NCBI GenBank assembly: GCA_016271365.2
Contig: JADMNL010000023.1
Location: 605,774,501-605,838,500 of the forward strand
Direction of reading: 5' to 3'
Origin: Neoceratodus forsteri
Lineage: Eukaryota; Chordata; Ceratodontiformes; Ceratodontidae
DNA length: 64,000 nucleotides
The translations under genes and the position numbers were made by a program. The notes under the pieces were generated by a model, which was not told where the DNA came from, did not search any database, and saw nothing but the letters and a program-made list of their open reading frames with translations. Of this stretch, positions 23,155 through 33,657 are shown piece by piece; positions within the stretch are counted from its first letter, which is position 1, and each line of letters starts with the position of its first letter.

Positions 23155-24119
23155 TTATACAGTACTGGAACAGTAGTACCAGTATAGTTAGGGTTGCATG
23201 GCCACTTCAATGTTAAACCCCAAATTTTGCACTTTAATAACTTTGCAACTGTACAGCCAATGTACCCAAAATGTTTCATGTGTTGTGTGTCTTTTATAGA
23301 TCTCTGGATCTATCAAGTTTCATTCCAGTCAGTGGTGCAGTTGCAGAACTGCAGAGTGACAAAACATGAGTAATTTACCATTTAGGTGCATATTCTTTGC
23401 TCAGGGGTCTGGTATGAAATTGTTAGGGTATATGGGGTCTGGGCTGCAGATGTGCTTTTTGACAGTTTGGTGAAAAAATATTAATCCATTCAGATGTCAT
23501 ACAACTTTAAAGTTTCCCATTATAGCCTATGGGAAAAAATATATGTACCACTCCAAAGTAGTTTCTGATTTCATAAAAACTCTTTGTAATGATGCAAATG
23601 GTTTCAGTAGTGTCCTGCTGCCTCTATCTTGTTTTCAGTTAGTGATAAGAAAAATCATTGTAATTCAAAAAATGCTGCCCCTTGGTTAACACCTACAGTT
23701 GTGTTTATCTAATCGGGGGCCTGAGGAATACAATTTTGGCCTTAGATTTTGTAAATAGTGGCCAGAAATATGTTTTTTCCACTCGACTGTTGGTGGTGTT
23801 GCAAATTTGCAGCACCATTTTTGCAAAACTGCCATAACTGTGGCAGTTTTTGTGCAACTAATAGCACTGTTGTGCATAAACTGCTGCAAATTTGTGACAC
23901 TGTTTTGTGAAAACTGCCAAGAATTTGTGGCACTACTTGATTATAAAAACCATCGTACCCTGTAAATGGCAAAAATCTTTCCTGGCCACTTTCTGGCCCA
24001 AATAATTGCAGAATCGTGTTCCTCGGCCCCCATTTAGGTAAACACCTGTCAGCGTTTACCTAATAAAAGGAGTTTTTCTCCTTTTACTGCCTCCAAGGGG
24101 ACTGAGGCATGTTTTATTG
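23155..24119. repeat. Family-X unit 3, left part
   Basis: It opens with TATAGTTAGGGTTGCATGGC and GTTAAACCCCAAATTTTGC, as units 1 and 2 do. It follows family order to CCTCTATCTTGTTTTCAG (23622) and then diverges into unassigned sequence with GTTTACCTAA-type inverted pieces (23695-24060). Confidence 0.55.
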
Positions 24120-24535
24120 AAAAAAATGTTTCTGCTGACATCAGGATGCCCAATCACCATGTTGGGGGTTGAAATCCAACCCCACTAGTGTGGAACACTG
24201 GGGAGCCCACTCCCAGTGTCCCAAAATATATATTTTTTTAAATGCTTCTGCTGACATGGGATGCCCAATCACCATGTCAGTGATATAAATCCACCCCCAT
24301 CATTGTGGGACACTGGGGATCCCACTCCCAGTTTTCCAAAATCTCAATTTTTAAAAAGAGTTTTTTGCCAATGTTGGGGTGCCCAATCCCCAGGTCGGCA
24401 CTTCAACCACCCTCGACAGTGTGGGACACTGGTCAGCCCACTCCAAGTGTCCCCAGTTACTTCTTCCACCCCCAGCACTGTGGGACACTGGGGAGCTCAC
24501 CCCCACTGTCCTGAAATATTGCTTAGGTGTACCTG
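24120..24535. repeat. Tandem repeat, about 115-bp units
   Basis: Three to four units share GATGCCCAATCACCATGT, CACCCCCA..TGTGGGACACTGGGGA and GCCCACTCCCAGTGTCC. Related sequence (GGGTGCCCAATCCCCAGTG) recurs at 62517-62690. The + frame across it is a repeat artefact. Confidence 0.65.
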
Positions 24536-24699
24536 TAAAAAAAGAAACAGTCCCCTGACATCTTTAAAAAAAAATGAAAAGAAGAAAATGGTCCCTTGTT
24601 TGCCCCATTCCCTTCCCCCATGCCCTATACTTACCACCGGAGACTGTCAGCTTTGATCTTCTGTGGACTGGGACATGTCTACGCTCTTCAAAGCTGAAC

Positions 24700-26625
24700 T
24701 GCAAACTGAAGAATCAAGGTAAGTGCCATTAAGACAAATTTCTAGCATGGGTGATGTCATGACTAGGGGTGATTTTAACCTGCCAGGCATTGACTGGATT
24801 AACAATATGGGGACTACACCATTTGAAAGCTCATTTGTTGAAACGTGTATAGAGATAGGTCTTTATCAATTAATCACTGAATCAACTAGGGATAATAATA
24901 TTCCTGATTTATTGTTAACTAATATCCCAGAACAGATTTCCAATATTAAATTTAGGAGCCCATTTTACAATAGTGATCATAATGTTATCACCTCCCTATT
25001 ATCTGTGACAAAATATACATCAAGTAATCAATTACTAATAAGGGATTACATATGAGCTGATTTCAAATCAATTAACTAAAAATTACTTTCAGTTGATTGG
25101 AGGAAAAATAATTGGGACAACTTCAATTGATTTTGCCTGGGCCTCATTTAAAAATATTTTAGAGGGGATTGTGGACCAACATAATCCCCTTAAGAAAAAA
25201 TATAATCAAAAAGGCAAAATCCCCCAGTGGTTAACAAAGAAGGTCAAAACACTAATTAAAAGGAAAGAAAAGGCATATAAGAAATATAAAAATAATACAA
25301 CTTCGGAGAATAAGTTTGTATTTCTTAAACATCAAAAGAATCTAAAAAAGCTATAAGACAGACTAAGTTAAATACAGAATTTGTAATTGCACAATCAAAA
25401 GATAAACAATTATACTCCTATATTAATAATAACTGCAGAAATAGGAATAGGGTAGTAGGGACAATAATGGATAATAATGGTTTATTGGATAATGATCAAA
25501 TGGTAGCAGAAGCATTTAATACCCATTTTTCTTCTGTCTTCACACAAGGATATGAAAGTGCACTAAATATAAATCTAACTGTACATTTAGTTCCTCATAT
25601 ATCAAGAAATGAAGTTTATGCTGAATTTTCAAAGTTAAACACATCATCCAGTTCTGGGCCTGATAATATCAGTAATTATATATTAAGACATGCAGCTAAA
25701 TCCCTCTCTCTCCCATTAACAAGTCTGTATAATGTATCTATTGAAAGTGGTGAATTACCGGAGGATTGGAGAATGGCAGTAATTGTGCCAATCTTTGAAA
25801 AAGGGAATAAGTCAAAAGTTGAAAATTATAGACCAATTAGTTTAACATCTCACTGTTGTAAATTACTGGAACGTCTTATTAAAAATCATCTTGAAACTTT
25901 TATGGAAAGTAGAGATATTATAGATAAGAGTCAACATGGATTTAGGTAAGGTAGGTCATGTCAGACTAATCTGGTCTCCTTTTATAACAAGATCAGTGAA
26001 CAATTAGATATGGGAATACCTTCAAACTTTTTTTGCTTGACTTTTCTAAAGCTTTTGATAAGGTTCCACATGCAAAACTAATTGACAAATTATTAGGTTT
26101 AGGATTCAACAAATATCTTGTTAGTTAATTGAATAGGAGCATGGCTCACTGATGGATCTCAGTGTGTAAGAATACAGAATTGTATCTCATCTGAATGTAA
26201 GGTAGGATGCAGTAATAAAGGGAAAACATACCCTGAAAGGTTACATAATATGGGACTTCATTTGTTAGAAGCATGTAGAGGGGAGAGCCTCTCTTTCTTT
26301 ACAAAACATTAAAATCTAATCAGCTTATAGAAGAATATGGTCTCAAATTCTGTATTTCTCTTTATTATCTTAGGTTTCACAATAAACAATTGAAGTTGCC
26401 AAGATCAAATTCAAATAGAAGAAGTAATTTCTTTACCATTCTAGCTGCTAAGGCTTGGAACATACTCTCCCAGCAACTGGTAGATATTCCTATGCTAAAT
26501 TTGTTTAAAGACAGATTAGATGAGATCTTTTATAATAATCAAAGAATGGTATACATTTCCCATTTGTGTGGGAGACACTCACAATGGGCCATATGGCTCC
26601 CTTATGTCTAAATACACCTAGTAAA
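24700..26625 (+). mobile_element. CR1/L2-group LINE with deleted RT core
   Basis: The endonuclease part reads TRGDFNLPGIDWINNMG (24750), LLLTNIPEQI and SDHNVITSLL. The linker is Lys-rich (IPQWLTKKVKTLIKRKEKAY). RT blocks: GPDNISNYIL, ELPEDWRMAVIVPIFEKGNK, NYRPISLTSHCCKLLERLI, QHGFR, then, in shifted frames, SKAFDKVPHAKLI-like and AWLTD. After about 26200 it jumps to the extreme C-terminus (NRRSNFFTILAAKAWNIL, then FKDRLDEIFYN at 26390-26611). The palm region with the YADD box is missing. AT content is higher than in the CR1 copies, so this is a distinct family. Confidence 0.8.
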
Positions 26626-26649
26626 CCTAGTAATGGCTGTTAGTGGCAT

Positions 26650-27596
26650 TTTGAACTTATGTTGATATCTTGGCCATTTTGGGTATTTTTGCATCAGATT
26701 TTCAACACGGAATTTTGGGACCTCACCTCATGAACACTGTCACTGTTGTTTCATTAATCGGACCTGTAAGAGTTTACTCAGTTGCTGCATGAAATAACCT
26801 TTCAGGACTGATTAACAAAATGACAGTGTCAGTGTTCATGAGGTGGGATCCCAAAAAGCCAATGTTGAAAATTTGGTGAAAAAATTCCTAAAAATGCCCA
26901 AGTTATGTACGCCCATTGAATTTTCTCTACACACGCACATAACTTTGGTACTTTTCAATATTTTGCTGCCAAATTTTCAAAATGGCCATTTTTTCACACC
27001 ACCTCATGAATAGTATAGCTGTCATTTCTCACATCCTTCCCAAAATGTGTTTTCACACACGTGGCATGGAATATTGCATTTGCTACACAAAATCACCTTT
27101 TGAGACTGATTAACAAAATGACAGTGCTAGTGTTCATGAGGTGGGGTCCCAAAAAAAAAGTGTTGAAAATTTGGTGAGAAACTTCTTATAAATGCCAGAG
27201 TTATGTGCGTCTATTCAATTTATTCTACACACATGCGTAACTTTGGTACTTTTCAATATTTTGATGCCAAATTTCAACATAGCCATTTTTTCACACCACC
27301 TCATAAGCAGTAAGTTGTCATTTTTCACATCCTGCCCTAAATGTGTTTTTGTACCTGTGGCTCAGAATGGCATTGCAGTTGCACATAATTATGTTTTGCC
27401 TTGCATTTCACAGTTTCTTGTACCGGGGTACATGAGATGGGGTAATAAGATGGCTATGCTGACAATTTGGTCACTGTTGTTCAACACATGGAGGTGCAGG
27501 ACCTTCCACACCTACATAGATAAGCACATCAACAGAGGGATTGGAGTGCAGGTTCCTTTGAACCCTGTGCTCCCACTGTAAAATAAGAATATTATT
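26650..27596. repeat. Family-X tandem region, about 298-bp period
   Basis: AACTTTGGTACTTTTCAATA occurs at 26941 and 27239, and GTTCATGAGGTGGG recurs with CCCAAAAA and GTTGAAAATTTGGTGA. The unit contains inverted CCTCATGAACA and TGTTCATGAGG. The last part (27420-27596) carries the ATGGCTATGCTGACA..GTGCAGG block that precedes the family-X MITE in the other units. Confidence 0.6.
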
Positions 27597-28059
27597 ATAC
27601 TATCTCATTATTGACTTTCTTTTTCTTTTTTACAATCTAGAACAATGATTATAACCAATACAGAAACAGTTTGAAGTGAAAAGCAGAATCATAAAAAAAA
27701 TGACACCCTTAAGCAATTTCTTTAGAATTCACATCTCTTTACATAGTGATTATATTAAACTTCAAGAAGTTGATAAAATAAATTCTTAATTCTTAATGTT
27801 TAGTTTTTAACTGTGCATAGGAAAGCCTAATGTAATAAAAGTAGTATGTAGTTAACCCTACTGAATTATAACAAATTCATATCTCTAGTTAGCATGTAGT
27901 AATAAATCAGCATTTAGGAAAGCATTCCAAATAAGTGTAAATGTTTCTAACTAATCCAACAATAAATAACTTATTCTTTCGTTATTTGCTGTAGAAGCCA
28001 TAACGAAGTACCATTCAAGTAAGGTAGGAACTTAGGTTGTTCCCCATTTCCTAAGAATT

Positions 28060-29246
28060 AGGTCTTTAGCCCCTAAGAATGCTGCAAATTACCAGTTCAT
28101 TTGATGCTTATTTATCTTAAAATCTAATGGAACAATTCCTAGGATAGCAAAGGAGGGAAGGTATTGAATTACAGAGCCAACTATTGTGGAACAATGACTA
28201 TCTCTCTCCAGAATAGAGTTAAATAAGAGCATTACCATAAGATGTGCAACAGATTCACATCCTGTTCTTGACACCTCCAGCATTTACTGTACCATCATTT
28301 GAATATCCCATACACTCCAATCATTTAGGTGTGTAGTAATAATAATGAAATAGTTTAAATTGTAACAATTTACCTTGAATCTCCTTGCTTGATTTGCTGG
28401 CATGTGTCCAGACAGAGGCCCAGTCTTCTTCTGAGATGTTTATGTCTAGTTCCTTTTCCCATTTGCACTTGGCTGAAAGAGTAATCGTACTGTTATCAGC
28501 AAGTAGTTGATAAATCCACCTGCACCCTGTTTTAGGCCTGCTAGCTTTACTATTTCAGCCCATTTTGCATCTATTTCCCTTGCCATTGCATCTTTTAGGG
28601 GACCATTACTTAGTTCATTTCTGAGTTGATAGTAGATGCAAATTTAAATCTCCATAATTTGTACTCCTTTTTAATACCCTCAAAAGATAATAGTATGTTA
28701 GTGTTTGGAAAGATGAGTTACACCAAGGCTTGTCCATCCTAGATCTTTTAATAGAATTTGTTATAACAAATGTTTGGGTTGTTCCAAAGTGACTGATTCA
28801 CTCCAAGTGGGTTGTTACCTTTAAGATTTCTTGGTACTTCAATCGAATTTGTGATACATAAGTGGTCTCTTAAGTGGCTAGGAATTGAGAGAGCTAAGAA
28901 GTCCATCAGAGAGATTTAATTCATCAGAATTTACTATATTTCTAGTTAAAGTGGTGTGTTGGCTTTTCTATAATTATTTAGATGCAATAGAATCTGTTTG
29001 AGCAAAAATGCTTCACTGTATTTTTTCCACCAGGGTAAGGCAAAGCCTCCCTGTGATAGTTTTCATAACATTTTATTAAGGGAGAGTCTTGCTGATTTAA
29101 TTCCCTATAAGACATTTCTAATCATTGAGTTCAGTCTCTTTTCTAATGTGCAAGGCAGGCTCGTCAGAGTGATTTGAAGGGCATAAAATATCTTGGGTGC
29201 AGAAATCATCTTGATGGCTTGAGTTTTTCCCCATACAGATAAATTT
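28060..29246 (-). pseudogene. ORF2 C-terminus of the large L1-type LINE
   Basis: The minus strand at 29105-29246 reads LNLSVWGKTQAIKMISAPKI with FYALQITLTSLPCTLEKRLN, the block that follows the L1 RT thumb. A matching block, FFWGKIQAINMILALKIYY, is found in the second L1 at 43440-43500. The zinc-knuckle region near 28260 is recognisable but frame-shifted. The 3' region continues to the T-rich end at 27611. Confidence 0.7.
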
Positions 29247-31500
29247 AGTTTACATAGAAACATAGAAACATAGAAGTTGATGGCAGATAAGGACCGCAAG
29301 GCCCATCCAGTCTGCCCATTTCTTTTTCTACCTTATAAATGTGCCATCGGCCTTTGCTCTGTCAGTGACCTATCTATTCATAGTCATTTGTATTGCTCCC
29401 TTATGCCTATCCCATGCCTGTTTGAAGCCCTGCACTGTATTCATAGCCACCACTTCTTGTGGTAAGCCATTCCATGCATCTACCACCCTTTCTGTGAAAA
29501 GAATTTCCTCACATTCCCCTTAATCGGCCTCCTCTAATCTCATGCTGTGTCCTCTTGTCCTGCTATTTTTCTTATATTTAAACATGTTAGACTCTTTCAC
29601 CTTGTTTATGCCCTTAAGGTGTTTAAATGTCTCGATCATATCACCTCTCTCCTCCTTGCTCAAGGGTATACATATTGAGCTCTGTTAATCTGTCCTCATA
29701 TGTCTTCTGATGCAGTCCCTGCACCATTTTGGTTGCCCTTCTCTGGACTGCCTCAATTTGGTTAATGTCCTTGTGAAGGTGTGGCCTCCAATACTGTACG
29801 CAGTACTCCAGATGGGAGCCTAACAATGTCTTGTACAGAGGGATTATTACCTCCCTCTTACGACTTGTGATACCCCTACTAATACACCTAACACCCCTAG
29901 CCTTACCTACTGCTTTAGAGGTCTGCTTTGATGATTTTAGGTCATCAATGATGATGATGCCCAAGTCTCTTCTTCCTTTGTGACTGCTAGCAACTTCCCT
30001 CCCTGCCTATAAGTGGCTTCAGGGTTTCTCTTCCCTATGTGCATGATTTTGCACTTCTTTGCATTAAATCCCAGTTGCCACTCTTCTGACCATTCTGCTA
30101 GTTTATCCAGATCTCTTCTCATTCTGCCCTCCCCATCTGGATCATCTACTCTGTTGCAGATCTTGGTGTCATCTGCAAACAGACAAGCCTTACTCTCTAG
30201 TCCATCTGTGAGGTCACTAATGAAGATGTTGAATAGAACTGGCCCCAGGAGTGATCCCTGAGGTACCCCACTTGTGACTTGCATCTCTTCTGACTGTATA
30301 CCATTTACCACCACTCTCTGTTTTCTGCCAGTCAACCAGTTTGCCACCCAGTTGACCAACTTCTGACCCACCCCGAGCCTACCCAGCTTATTTATCAATC
30401 TTCTATGTGGAACAGTGTCAAAAGCTTTGCTGAAGTCAAGGTAGGCGACATCAACTGCTCCGCCTTGGTCCACCACTCTGGTTACCCAGTCAAAGAAGTC
30501 TATGAGATTAGTTTGACAGGACCTTCCTTTTGTAAACCCATGCTGTCTTGGATCCTGTGCCCCTATGGATTCCAGGTGTTGCACTATCCTTTCCTTAAGG
30601 AGTGCCTCCATAATCTTGCCCACTACTGAGGTAAGACTGACCGGTCTGTAGTTCCCCGCCTCCTCCCTGCTACCACTCTTGTGGAGTGGGATCACATGAG
30701 CCCTTCTACAGTCTTCTGGGACCTCTCCTGTGCTCAGAGACTCACTAAACAATTCTGCTAATGGCTCTGCTAGTTCCTCCTTAGCTCCTTAAGTACCCTG
30801 GGATGTATGCCATCAGGTCCCATTGCCTTATCCACCCTGAGCTTAGCAAGCTCTTGTAGGACCCTTTCTTTTGTGAAGGAGTAGTGCTCACCTCCCTCCC
30901 CCTGTGTCCACATGATGCTGAGCTGTGGGCCCTGCCCTACCTTCTCTTCAGTAAATACTGAGCAAAAGTATCTATTTAGGATAGATGCCTTTACAGGGTC
31001 CTCCTCCTCACATGCTCCTTTTCTCCATTAAGCTTAGCAATACCTCTCTGACTTTCTCCTTTCACTAATGTATCTATAGAAAGTCTTGTCACCTTCTTTT
31101 ACTGTTCGTGCTAGTGTTTCCTTAGTTTGGGACTTTGCCTGCCTTACTGCCTTCCCTGCTTCCCTTAGGGCAGTTTGGTATGCCTCCCTATCTTCATCAC
31201 GCTGTGTTCCCTTATATTTTCTGAAGGCCAGCCTTTTGGCTCTGACCTTTTCTGCTACTGTATTTGAGAACCAAAGTGGTTTCCTTCTTCTTTTGCACTT
31301 CCTTTTCTGTCTAACACAATTAGACAGTTTGTCCTTGTCACTAGGGATTTCCCTGCCATGGAAAAGGACAGCTTTCTGACTTCTGAACTCTGTTGCAACA
31401 GTTCTTATCTGTTCTTTGCACTATCCCTTTTACATTTCCAGTCTGAAAGGTTAGCCACCTTTGGGTGAACCCCCTTCCCTCTCCTTTTTCTATCTCCTAC
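29247..31500 (-). mobile_element. CR1-type LINE, 5'-truncated
   Basis: TAAATTT occurs on both sides (29240-29246 and 31501-31507). L1 coding sequence reads across if the insert is removed. The 3' tail on the minus strand is TTCTATGTTTCTATGTTTCT. It carries the linker region (31500-30760), a long RT frame (30752-29937) and the C-terminus (29964-29641: RPHLEYC-like [15 protein letters not shown] and QRRATKMVQGL). A frameshift lies near 29950. Confidence 0.85.
29937..30752 (-). pseudogene. CR1 reverse transcriptase domain (271 codons open)
   Basis: One open frame covers most of the RT: GEVPEDCRRAHVIPLHKSG, NYRPVSLTSVVGKIME, DPRQHGFTKGRSCQTNL, DFSKAFDTVPHRRLINKL, TSGVPQGSLLGPVLFNIF, then the catalytic box CLFADDTKICN, and WQLGFNAKKCKIMHIGKRNP. 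The residues needed for polymerisation (the D of YLDFSKAFD and the DD of FADD) are present, so the break came late. The flanking frames are shifted, so the element as a whole is dead. It is the best-preserved CR1 RT in the window, with the copy at 57928-58599 a close second. Confidence 0.85.
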
Positions 31501-31547
31501 TAAATTTCATGTATCTTCTTAAAGGTCCAGACATAGGGAGGTTAATG

Positions 31548-32642
31548 TATGATGACCTCCATAACATGGTAGCATGGATAAATGCAATATATATGCCTGT
31601 GTACCCATAGATGGCTATCTGTCTTAAAAATGAATAAGAATGTATATAAAGAGTATTGCTGGAGCTCTGTGAGCTATGAAGCCGGCAACTCCAATGTCCC
31701 CTTTTGTTTTCTGTACCCATTTCCCCTGTGGCTCCCTATGTGGAGATTATGCAGAAAAGTACTGGTGCCAGTAATGAAATGCCCTGAGCAACAGTACACT
31801 CAGGACAGGAAAGTGTAACCTGTTATTTGTCAGATCAAATGGCCCTGTTGTTTAGTTGATGGCGCAGCCCCTTTTTATGTTTCTATATCCCTGTAGTTTC
31901 TCTGCCACACCATAGTATTGTGTATAAAATTGCTGAGATATTAGGAAGAACCCTGGCTGAGAAGACATGCATCCGTCGGGTCCCATATAAGTACAGTCGT
32001 TTTCTATGCATATTTATCTAAAAACTAACTAGAAACTAGCCAAAACCTTCAAAGAAAATTAAATTTATATGTTGTTTTCTTCTCAGGTCTTTGATCATAA
32101 AACAAAACTAAGAGGGCAGTTTTAATATAAGAATAACAAAAGTTTGTGTCTGTTTTTTCTAGATGTTAACAGACCCCTTCTAAGATATATTTTATTGCCG
32201 ATAGCGTGGGGTAATAGGGCACTGCAGGAAAGTTTGAGAGAGTACAGAATGATCTGACCTTGGCTCTGATCTTTAACAATATTGTAAACAAGTTATGTAA
32301 TGTTCTCCAGGTGGCTGGCAAATAACTGTTCTCCTTAGAGCAACAGTGGTCCCTAGTGGCTAGTTTTATGTTATGCCTGCTGTTAATCAAAAGGGCCATG
32401 GAAAATTTCTCCAACTTCTAGTGAGCATATAAAAAGCACTATCTCAGTTCTGAAAGATGAGGGTCAGTAGCTGCTGACTGGTGCAGGACTTGGACAGTAT
32501 CTTGCTGCACATCAGTGAAAACTAAGGAACAGTTTGCCACAATTCATTGATGTGCTTTATGCTTGATTTGTTTTCTTTTCTTTGCAAGTATTGAAGTTTT
32601 TGCTTTCTTTTGTTTTATATCAATAAACATCACTTGAAAACA
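31548..32642 (+). mobile_element. Probable solo LTR (about 1.1 kb)
   Basis: It splits the L1: after removal, the minus-strand L1 frame joins (FNTLTSLCLDL, matching FNKLLNSLKLDL-like sequence of the second L1). AATG(T) flanks it at 31544-31547 and 32643-32646. It holds a TATA box (TATAAAAA, 32428-32435) followed 190 bases later by a poly(A) signal (AATAAA, 32622-32627), the order of an LTR on the + strand. The right end is CA; the left end reads TA where TG is expected. It has no sequence similarity to the LTRs of the retrovirus at 33.1-38.5 kb. Confidence 0.55.
32428..32435 (+). promoter_or_regulatory. TATA box of the probable solo LTR
   Basis: CATATAAAAAGC stands in the U3/R position, about 190 bases before AATAAA. 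Confidence 0.5.
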
Positions 32643-33095
32643 AATGTGTTAAACTTCTGGAAAATAACTGCAGGTTATCTAATTTATTACAAATTTCCAA
32701 CCCCAGATACAGAATAGTATTTTTAAATGCCCACATTCCTGTCTCATGTTGCAATGGATTTAGTAGTGAGAGTGGATAGTAAAGGGGTATTATTTGAGTC
32801 TTTTCCCAGTTTAGTACAAAGCCCAAGAATTCTTTAAACTTCTCAAGTATTGATTTGAGTGATTTAACAGATTCCCTTGGGTTGCAAACAGTAATAAGCA
32901 AATCATCGGCAAATGCAAATGCTTTATTTTTTATTTTTCTTTCCAATACTCCCTGCATAGAGTTGCCCTTTGTATTGTTCTTATTAATGGTTCAATAGCT
33001 AAGATAAATAATAACTGAGAAAGTGGGTACCCTTGCCTCATTCCTCTATATAGCAAATGGAGAGGAAATTAAATCATTTGTAATTAGTGCAGCTG
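32643..33095 (-). pseudogene. ORF2 RT palm of the large L1-type LINE
   Basis: The minus strand reads MQGVLERKIKNKAFAFADD: FADD is the catalytic box, in the usual L1 position, followed by LLITVCNPRESVKSLKSIL, GFVLNWEKTQIIPL and ILYLGLEICNKL. It lies between the solo LTR and the retrovirus. The 5-bp duplication ATGGT at 33096-33100 belongs to the retroviral insertion. Confidence 0.8.
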
Positions 33096-33100
33096 ATGGT

Positions 33101-33657
33101 TGTATTGCCAACTTAAGCAAAGCAGCTTTTTGTTTAAACAAATATTTACACACACACACACGATGACTTAGTAACTGTAGCAAGCGAAAAGCTTTATTTT
33201 GTCAAGTTTCAATAGAGAAGGAAATTATACATTACCGATTTTAAAAGAAAAGTCTACATTTAAGCCTCTTTTTAATGGCTGGGAAGCCCCCTTGTCAGCC
33301 TGGCCAGGAGTCTTGTGAACCGGGAGTTGGTCTTACAGCGATGCGTTTATTTTGCAGGTGAGGCTTTTAACCAGGCGTCTGGAAAGTCCTATTTTATATG
33401 TTTTTATTATGTTTTAAGCACTGGCCAGGTGCTTAGAACATTATGAGCTAAACAACGCCAAAGCAAGTTTTATAACATTTTGTGTAAAACATTATACAAA
33501 AACAAGTTTTATAACATTTTGTACTAAACATTTTACAAAAACAAGTTTTATACAAAACATTGTATATAACTATGATTAAGCATTTTAAAATGGAATAGTG
33601 TCATACAAAATGGAGTGACAATAATTAACACAATACATATATTATATTTGTATTACA
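33101..33657 (-). repeat. 3' LTR of the retrovirus (heavily C-to-T on + strand)
   Basis: It aligns along its whole length to 37984-38543. Where they differ it has T for C at about 42 positions on the + strand: 29 after T, 10 after C, 2 after A and 1 after G. There are only 2 changes the other way, a handful of transversions and one 3-base deletion. (CA)n runs and most GC and AC cytosines are untouched. The sense-strand start is TGTAATAC and the end is GGCAATACA. Confidence 0.9.
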
